Position numbers and translations under genes: made by a program. From the NCBI GenBank assembly GCA_023437285.1, contig JAEZGP010000736.1, positions 1 through 12,090 on the forward strand: a stretch of DNA of 12,090 nucleotides, read 5' to 3'. This document shows, piece after piece, positions 5,360 through 9,913 of the stretch; positions within the stretch are counted from its first letter, which is position 1; each line of letters begins with the position of its first letter. This stretch comes from Actinomycetes bacterium. Its GTDB lineage: Bacteria; Actinomycetota; Actinomycetes; Mycobacteriales; Micromonosporaceae. The notes beneath the pieces are model-generated. The model was not told where the DNA came from. It worked only from the letters and a program-made list of their open reading frames with translations, and ran no database searches.

Positions 5360-6354
5360 CGGGCGTCGAGTTCCACTTCGTCGAGGGTGTCGGGGTCGAG
5401 GGTGTCCGGGGCAGGAGTGGGCGCCGCCGAGTCGTAGCCGACGAAGTACGTGGGCCGGTGCTGGACGGTGGCGTAGATGCGGCCCACGTACTCGCCGAGC
5501 AGGCCCAGGCAGACCAGTTGCACGCCGCCCAGCAGCAGCACGGCCACGAACAGCGACATCCAGCCGGGCACGGTCGCCCCGGCGAGCCACACCACCAGCC
5601 CGAAGCCGAGCAGCATGAGGCAGGCGAGGAACGCGAAGACCCCCAGGTAGGTGGCCAGGCGCAGGGGGGCGGCCGAGAAGTTGGTGATGCTGTCGATGGC
5701 CAGGCGCACCATCTTGCCGATCGGGTACTTGGTCTTGCCGGCGACCCGCTCCTCGCGCACGTAGGCGACCTCGCCGCTGGCGAAGCCGAGCGACGGCACG
5801 AGCATCCGGTAGACGGGCTGGCGCTCGGGCAGCGCCTTGAGGGCGTCCACGACCGGGCGGCGCAGCAGCCGGAAGTCGCCGGCGTGGCGGGGCATCCACG
5901 AGCCGACGAGCTTCTGCATGATCGCGTAGTAGAGGCCGGCGGTGGTGCGCTTGAAGAGCGAGTCGGTGGTCCGGTCGGAGCGCACGCCATAGACGATGTC
6001 GAGATTGTCGTCCTTGGCAAGGGCGAGCATGTCGGCGATCTTCTCGGGCGGGTCCTGCAGGTCGGCGTCGATGCTCACGACGTACGCGCCGACGCAGCGG
6101 TGCAGGCCGGCGGTGAGGGCGGCCTGGTGGCCGGCGTTGCGGCGCAGGCGGACGATGCGCAGCTGGGGCCAGCTGCGGCGCATGGCGAGCAGGCGCTGCG
6201 GCGTCTCGTCATGGCTACCGTCGTCGACCGCCACGACCTCGTACGTCACGCCCAGGTCGTCGAGCACGGGGCGCAGCCGCTCGGCGAGGGCCGGCAGCGC
6301 CTCCTCCTCGTTGTACATGGGGATGACGACCGAGAGTTCGGTAGGTGTGGGCAC
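5356..6354 (-). CDS. DPM1/GtrB-like polyprenyl-phosphate glycosyltransferase (GT2)
   Basis: A 332-aa membrane-anchored family 2 glycosyltransferase of the DPM1/GtrB/ArnC group, which transfers a sugar from a nucleotide donor to a polyprenyl phosphate on the cytoplasmic face. The nucleotide-binding strand VVIPMYNEE is at residues 9-17, VDDGS at 43-47, and the metal-binding DAD with LQDPP at 96-103. Two transmembrane helices lie at about 231-257 and 265-286, followed by the conserved GEYVGRIY (287-294). The acidic, Pro-rich tail carries a PDTLD repeat. GTG at 6354 has a strong GGAGAGG site (6361-6367) at 6-nt spacing. It is first in a two-gene operon with the DUF89 gene. It may supply a lipid-linked sugar for envelope glycosylation, perhaps of the polymer exported by the TagGH-like pair, but no GtrA-like flippase or GtrC-like transferase is present here. 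Confidence 0.9.
   Translation of the reverse strand: MPTPTELSVVIPMYNEEEALPALAERLRPVLDDLGVTYEVVAVDDGSHDETPQRLLAMRRSWPQLRIVRLRRNAGHQAALTAGLHRCVGAYVVSIDADLQDPPEKIADMLALAKDDNLDIVYGVRSDRTTDSLFKRTTAGLYYAIMQKLVGSWMPRHAGDFRLLRRPVVDALKALPERQPVYRMLVPSLGFASGEVAYVREERVAGKTKYPIGKMVRLAIDSITNFSAAPLRLATYLGVFAFLACLMLLGFGLVVWLAGATVPGWMSLFVAVLLLGGVQLVCLGLLGEYVGRIYATVQHRPTYFVGYDSAAPTPAPDTLDPDTLDEVELDAR
5380..5406. repeat. 15-bp tandem repeat in the 3' end of the glycosyltransferase gene
   Basis: The 12-mer GTCGAGGGTGTC occurs at 5380-5391 and 5395-5406, separated by 3 nt, giving a 15-bp period. On the coding strand this encodes two PDTLD-like pentapeptides in the cytoplasmic tail. Confidence 0.7.
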
Positions 6355-6432
6355 TGGTGTCCTCTCCGAGGTGCCTGACCTGGGGCGACGTCGTGCGGCG
6401 GGCGACGCGCGCTGGTACTGGCGTGCGGTCTC

Positions 6433-6461
6433 AAACTATCGCAGCCGCGAGCCGGTGTCGC
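6433..6461 (-). promoter_or_regulatory. Candidate promoter for the glycosyltransferase-DUF89 operon
   Basis: On the minus strand GCGACA (6456-6461) is separated by 17 nt from TAGTTT (6433-6438). The -10 fits TANNNT and the -35 keeps the GACA half of TTGACA. A start near 6426 would give a leader of about 70 nt ending in the GGAGAGG site before the GTG at 6354. Confidence 0.35.
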
Positions 6462-6640
6462 CGGCTCCCGGGCTGTTCGGGCTGTTCGGGTCGCCGGGAC
6501 GGGGTGTTGCGGCGGCGACCTCCCGGCGGCTGGATCTCGCCCGCCGGGACACTCCGTGGCTCACGAATGGAAGTTCATTGATTGGTTTGCGCGGTGCCTC
6601 GTCGCCGGGGTGCTGCTCGGCGTGATAATCACCATGAGAT

Positions 6641-6665
6641 ATAGCGGTAAGCTTTGCTATTTACC
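6641..6665 (+). promoter_or_regulatory. Interlocked 5-bp dyads in an AT-rich patch
   Basis: ATAGC (6641-6645) pairs with GCTAT (6656-6660), and GGTAA (6646-6650) pairs with TTACC (6661-6665). The order is A, B, A', B', so the two dyads cross. The patch lies about 150 bp upstream of the ATPase start in unusually AT-rich DNA, which suits an operator or promoter. TAAGCT at 6648-6653 fits TANNNT but has no clear -35 partner. Confidence 0.3.
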
Positions 6666-6675
6666 CTGGTGAGCC

Positions 6676-6711
6676 TGCACCCTGTACGGGAGGGCGTGTA
6701 ACACGGGTGCA
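6676..6711 (+). promoter_or_regulatory. Ten-base-pair dyad upstream of the sugar-importer ATPase
   Basis: TGCACCCTGT (6676-6685) pairs with ACA (6701-6703) and GGGTGCA (6705-6711), leaving a single bulged C and a 15-nt loop. It could be a leader-RNA hairpin or the binding site of a dimeric regulator. It lies about 100 bp before the GTG at 6810. Confidence 0.35.
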
Positions 6712-6809
6712 ACGGCCGGAACATGGCACGTTCACCCGATGGCGGTCGGCCAAACCGGCGACCATTGTTACTGCCTCAGACCGTGTCAAAGCAGTGCGGG
6801 GAGGAGACG

Positions 6810-8159
6810 GTGGCAACCGTCGCGCTTAGGGACGTTAGCAAGGTTTTCGGTGACGGAACCCTCGCCGTCGACAACGTGAGCCTTGACGTCCAGGACGGCG
6901 AGTTCATGGTGCTGCTGGGCCCGTCGGGTTGCGGCAAGTCGACCGTGCTCCGCATCGTCGCCGGCCTGGAGGATCCTACCTCGGGTGCCGTACTGCTCGA
7001 CGGAGACGTGGCCAATGACCTGGCCCCCCGCGAGCGCAAGGTCGCCATGGTCTTCCAGGATTTCGGTCTGTATCCGCACATGTCGGTTCGTGACAACATC
7101 GGCTTCCCGCTGCGCATCGCCGGCATCGAGCCCGAGTCGCGCAGCGAGCGGGTGGCCGACATCGCGTCCGCGCTGGGCATCGGCGACGTGCTCGCCCGCA
7201 AGCCCGGCCAGCTCTCCGGCGGTCAGCGCCAGCGGGTCGCCATGGGCCGCGCCATCGTGCGCCGCCCGTCGCTGTTCCTCATGGACGAGCCGCTGTCGAA
7301 CCTGGACAGTGGCCTGCGCGCCGAACTGCGCGCCGAGATCTCCGCCCTGGTCCGGGAGCTGGGCGTCACGACGATCTACGTGACGCACGACCAGGCCGAG
7401 GCGCTGACGATGGCCGATCGGGTCGCCATCATGCGCAAGGGCGTCCTGCAGGACGTCGGCACCCCCACCCAGGTCTACAGCCGCCCGGGCACCCTCTACG
7501 TGGCCGCGTTCCTCGGCAGCCCGCGGATGAACCTGCTCGAGGCGAGCGTCTACGTCCACCTCGACCGCTACATCGCGCTGCACCTCGGCGACCAGGCGCT
7601 CTACCTGCCCTGGCACGACATGCGGGCCCGGCAGGTGGCCCACTTCCACGGCGAGCGCATCGTCGTCGGCGTGCGTGCCGAGGCCCTCACCCCCGTGGTG
7701 CCCGACACGCCGGGCGACGTCCTGCACGGCCGCGTCCGCTACCTGGAGCACCACGGCCACGAGTCGCTGGCGTTCCTCGACATCGGCGCGTTCGCGGTGC
7801 CCGTCGACGACATCGCCGGTGCGGCCCCGGTGCCCACGAACGGGACGGGCTCGCGGCTCAGCAAGGTCGCGGCGATGTTCCGCGGCCGCAACAACTCCCA
7901 CCGCGACGACGAGTTCGACAACAACGGCCATCACGGCTCGTCGGCCCAGTTCGGGGGCGGCGGCACGGGTGCCCGCAACCAGCAGGTCAGCGTGCTGGAG
8001 CAGTCCGGCCGCCATCACCGGGCCCGCGCCGAGGTGGCGGTGCGACTCGCGCCGTACCCGAGCCTGCGCGTCAACGACCCGATGAGCGTCGCCATCCGCA
8101 TCGACCAGCTGCACTTCTTCGACGCGCGCGGTCAGCGCATCGACGTCGGCTGGCGCTAG
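6810..8159 (+). CDS. MalK/MsiK/UgpC-type sugar ABC importer ATPase with C-terminal insertion
   Basis: A 449-aa ATPase of the carbohydrate-importer group. Walker A GPSGCGKST is at residues 37-45, Q-loop Gln83, signature LSGGQ at 135-139, Walker B LFLMDE at 155-160, and H-loop His193. The conserved FLGSPRMNLL (234-243) opens the C-terminal OB-fold regulatory domain, which closes with IDQLHFFDARGQRIDV near the end. Members are usually about 360-380 aa. The excess is a low-complexity stretch at about 336-406, rich in Asn, His, Gly, Arg and Asp. No permease or solute-binding gene is adjacent; such orphan ATPases (MsiK in Streptomyces) energise several sugar importers, and that role is inferred here. 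The GTG at 6810 is chosen because GGGGAGGAG lies just upstream and homologous sequence begins there. It shares its stop with the convergent PmoA-like gene. Confidence 0.9.
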   Translation: MATVALRDVSKVFGDGTLAVDNVSLDVQDGEFMVLLGPSGCGKSTVLRIVAGLEDPTSGAVLLDGDVANDLAPRERKVAMVFQDFGLYPHMSVRDNIGFPLRIAGIEPESRSERVADIASALGIGDVLARKPGQLSGGQRQRVAMGRAIVRRPSLFLMDEPLSNLDSGLRAELRAEISALVRELGVTTIYVTHDQAEALTMADRVAIMRKGVLQDVGTPTQVYSRPGTLYVAAFLGSPRMNLLEASVYVHLDRYIALHLGDQALYLPWHDMRARQVAHFHGERIVVGVRAEALTPVVPDTPGDVLHGRVRYLEHHGHESLAFLDIGAFAVPVDDIAGAAPVPTNGTGSRLSKVAAMFRGRNNSHRDDEFDNNGHHGSSAQFGGGGTGARNQQVSVLEQSGRHHRARAEVAVRLAPYPSLRVNDPMSVAIRIDQLHFFDARGQRIDVGWR

Positions 8160-9010
8160 CCGACCAGGGCGGCCACGTCGGCGGCCGTGACCGTCCCGTC
8201 CACGATCGTGATCCGGTGCCGGCGCCGCAGCGCGTCACCGGCCGCGATGCGCCGCCGCCGCGCGAACGCCAGCGCCACGCACACCCCCGGGTATTCGGCG
8301 GCCCGCACGAACCAGCGGTCACCCTCGCCGAGACCGTCGAAAATCAGTGAGTACGCGCTGCCGCCGTTGTCCGACGTGACGGCGACCCAGTCGGCCGTAC
8401 CGGCGTTCACGTCCTGTTCGGTGGCGGCGTCGGGGCTGAATACGGTCGGCGTGTCCGTTCCGAACGGCAGCCGCCAGAAGAACCCGCCGTAGCCCGCGTT
8501 GCCCGGCCGCCCGTTCGTGCCCGGGCTGCCCAACGACACGTCCGCAGGACCCGGATTGCGCAGCGTGTAGGCGAAGTCCAACCGCCAGGCCCGTTCGCTC
8601 ACCGGCTCGGCGGCCATGACGCGGGCCTCCTCCAGCAGCGTCGCGCCCTTGGTGTCGAGCCACCGCAGGCTGCCCTCGATGCGGTGCCCGCCGGCGGTGA
8701 GCGAATCCTGCACGATGCGCGCGTGGTCGTCGAGCCACTGGTACCCCTGGTCGCGCACGTACGTCCGCCCGCCCCACAGGTTGACCCCGTTGACGTCCTG
8801 CATGGCGACGCTCACGCCCAGGTGATGGGTGTGATCCTCGGGCAGGGCGTCGGTGACGACGGTGCCGGCGAGCGTACGCACCGGATGCAGGAACGGCCGC
8901 GGCCCGCGCCGGGGATCGACGACCGGCTCGGTCACGTACTCGGCCACCACGGGTCCGCCGCCGGCCACCCGCAGCGGGATCGGCTCGCTCGCGGAGTATG
9001 GCGGGACCAT
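8156..9010 (-). CDS. PmoA-like family protein (DUF6807)
   Basis: A 284-aa protein resembling the DUF6807 family, annotated PmoA after a supposed link to methane monooxygenase that does not apply here. The conserved block DHTHHLGVSVAMQDVNGVNL covers about residues 59-78 and is followed by WGGRTY; GYGGFFWRLPFG near residue 177 is another conserved block. No signal peptide is visible, so a cytoplasmic location is likely. Members often lie in sugar or polysaccharide utilisation clusters beside oxidoreductases, but their biochemical role is not established. I chose the ATG at 9008-9010, which has GAGG five nt upstream, rather than the in-frame GTG at 9064, whose extra 18 residues look unrelated. 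The gene is the last of a likely minus-strand operon and ends convergently on the sugar-importer ATPase, sharing a CTAG. Confidence 0.82.
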   Translation of the reverse strand: MVPPYSASEPIPLRVAGGGPVVAEYVTEPVVDPRRGPRPFLHPVRTLAGTVVTDALPEDHTHHLGVSVAMQDVNGVNLWGGRTYVRDQGYQWLDDHARIVQDSLTAGGHRIEGSLRWLDTKGATLLEEARVMAAEPVSERAWRLDFAYTLRNPGPADVSLGSPGTNGRPGNAGYGGFFWRLPFGTDTPTVFSPDAATEQDVNAGTADWVAVTSDNGGSAYSLIFDGLGEGDRWFVRAAEYPGVCVALAFARRRRIAAGDALRRRHRITIVDGTVTAADVAALVG

Positions 9011-9088
9011 GCGCACCTCGCATGCGGAAAGCGGTTGCTCGAATGGGTGCGAGCTTACCGCCAACCTTGGGCGGGTCCGGGAGTGCGG

Positions 9089-9883
9089 CTACCGTCGGTC
9101 GACTGTGAGGGTGCCGACCCCGGACGTGGCGGCGATGTCGAAGCGGTCGCCTGCGGCGTCCCAGTCTGCTGGCGCGAAGACCGTGCCGCCCGGCACGCCC
9201 GAGTGGGTGGCGCCGTCGACCGTCACCGTGGCCGCGCCGTTGCCGACGCTCACCTTCGCGGGCGGGCCGGACGGCAGGTGTACCGCCACGTCGCTGGCCC
9301 CGCCGGCCACCCTGACCTCGGTGGTGCCGCGCGGCGCGGGCAGGGTCAGCTCGGCGCGGGTCACGCCCGAGGCGAGGTCCACGCCGTCGACGCGGGTCGC
9401 GCCGCCGGCGTCGACGGTGACCTCCGTGGCGCCGCCCGAGACGCGCAGCCGCCACGCCACGTCCCGGTTCAGTTCCACGATGACGGCCTCGGGACCGGTC
9501 AGGCCCGTGTCCTCCAGGTGGAGCTGCACGTTCGCGTCCGTGTCCACGAACGAGGGAGCCAGCGACGAGTCGTCGGGGGTACTCGCCCGGGCCAGCGTGT
9601 CGCCGAGGTCGGCGGCGCGCACCGTCACGGTCGTCGCGCCGCTGACCACGTCCAGCACGGCGGCGTCACGATCGTTGCGGGGCACGGCCACGACGTGCGG
9701 CGCGGTCGTCGGCGAGATGAGCTTGGCGTGCGGGCCGAGGCGCTCGTCAGCCGGCCGGTCGGCGCCGCAGCCCGCCGCGAGCGCGATCAGGGCCACCAGC
9801 ACGACGAGCACCAGACCGTACGACTTGCCCTGCAGGCGCGCGGCGCAGCGGGCCTCTATACCGGGACATCGCATCCTTGCCAT
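9089..9883 (-). CDS. Predicted lipoprotein with beta-rich repetitive body
   Basis: A 264-aa exported lipoprotein of unknown function. A basic N-region (RLQGKS) leads into the hydrophobic stretch YGLVLVVLVALIAL and a lipobox LAAGC with the lipid-modified Cys at residue 39. After a short linker, the body alternates short beta-strand-like segments with Gly turns: VVSGATTVTVRA, VSGGATEVTVDAGGATRV, VAGGASDVAVHLPSG, VGNGAATVTVDG and SGVGTLTV. This recalls DUF4097-type beta-solenoid proteins, but I cannot assign it to a family with certainty. It lies 30 bp downstream of the deacetylase-glycosyltransferase fusion and 78 bp upstream of the PmoA-like gene on the same strand. A role near the outer face of the membrane, such as aiding assembly or retention of the polymer made by the fusion, is inference. 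The ATG at 9883 has GGGGAA about 10 nt upstream. Confidence 0.8.
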   Translation of the reverse strand: MARMRCPGIEARCAARLQGKSYGLVLVVLVALIALAAGCGADRPADERLGPHAKLISPTTAPHVVAVPRNDRDAAVLDVVSGATTVTVRAADLGDTLARASTPDDSSLAPSFVDTDANVQLHLEDTGLTGPEAVIVELNRDVAWRLRVSGGATEVTVDAGGATRVDGVDLASGVTRAELTLPAPRGTTEVRVAGGASDVAVHLPSGPPAKVSVGNGAATVTVDGATHSGVPGGTVFAPADWDAAGDRFDIAATSGVGTLTVDRR

Positions 9884-9896
9884 GAACAGGCTGTTC
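9884..9896. promoter_or_regulatory. Perfect palindrome GAACAG-G-CTGTTC before the lipoprotein start
   Basis: A 6-bp perfect inverted repeat with a one-base centre, abutting the lipoprotein ATG within the 30-bp gap after the fusion gene. It may be a small operator or a translation-affecting hairpin. It resembles a LexA box in its GAAC/GTTC ends but has the wrong centre length. Confidence 0.3.
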
Positions 9897-9913
9897 CCCG
9901 GACCGTGCGCCAG

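Larger units (their letters stand above)
6355..6809. other. 455-bp divergent intergenic region
   Basis: No supported gene lies between the glycosyltransferase (minus) and the sugar-importer ATPase (plus). An in-frame ATG at 6723 would add 29 residues to the ATPase, but they are not ATPase-like and lack a ribosome-binding site. The region contains a candidate promoter for the minus-strand operon (6433-6461), a 9-bp tandem repeat GGGCTGTTC (6470-6487), an AT-rich patch (about 6616-6665) that contrasts with the surrounding DNA, and a long dyad at 6676-6711. Confidence 0.6.

Noticed and set aside
4412..5437. Long plus-strand open frame opposite the DUF89 gene
   Set aside because: Its translation is Arg/Val/Gly/Ala-rich without family motifs, and it is explained by GC-rich codon bias of the minus-strand DUF89 gene.
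6470..6490. Tandem GGGCTGTTC repeat as a CRISPR or satellite array
   Set aside because: Only two 9-bp copies are present, with no spacers and no further units.
6723..6809. Longer N-terminus for the sugar-importer ATPase from the ATG at 6723
   Set aside because: The extra 29 residues do not resemble ATPase sequence and no ribosome-binding site precedes that ATG, while the GTG at 6810 has a strong one.
8156..9010. Methane monooxygenase subunit, as the PmoA family name might suggest
   Set aside because: The protein is soluble and lacks membrane helices. The family name is historical and does not imply methane oxidation.
9884..9896. LexA/SOS box suggested by GAAC and GTTC half-sites
   Set aside because: The centre is 5 nt rather than the 4 nt of the actinobacterial GAAC-N4-GTTC box, and no DNA-repair gene follows. 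I keep it only as an unassigned palindrome.
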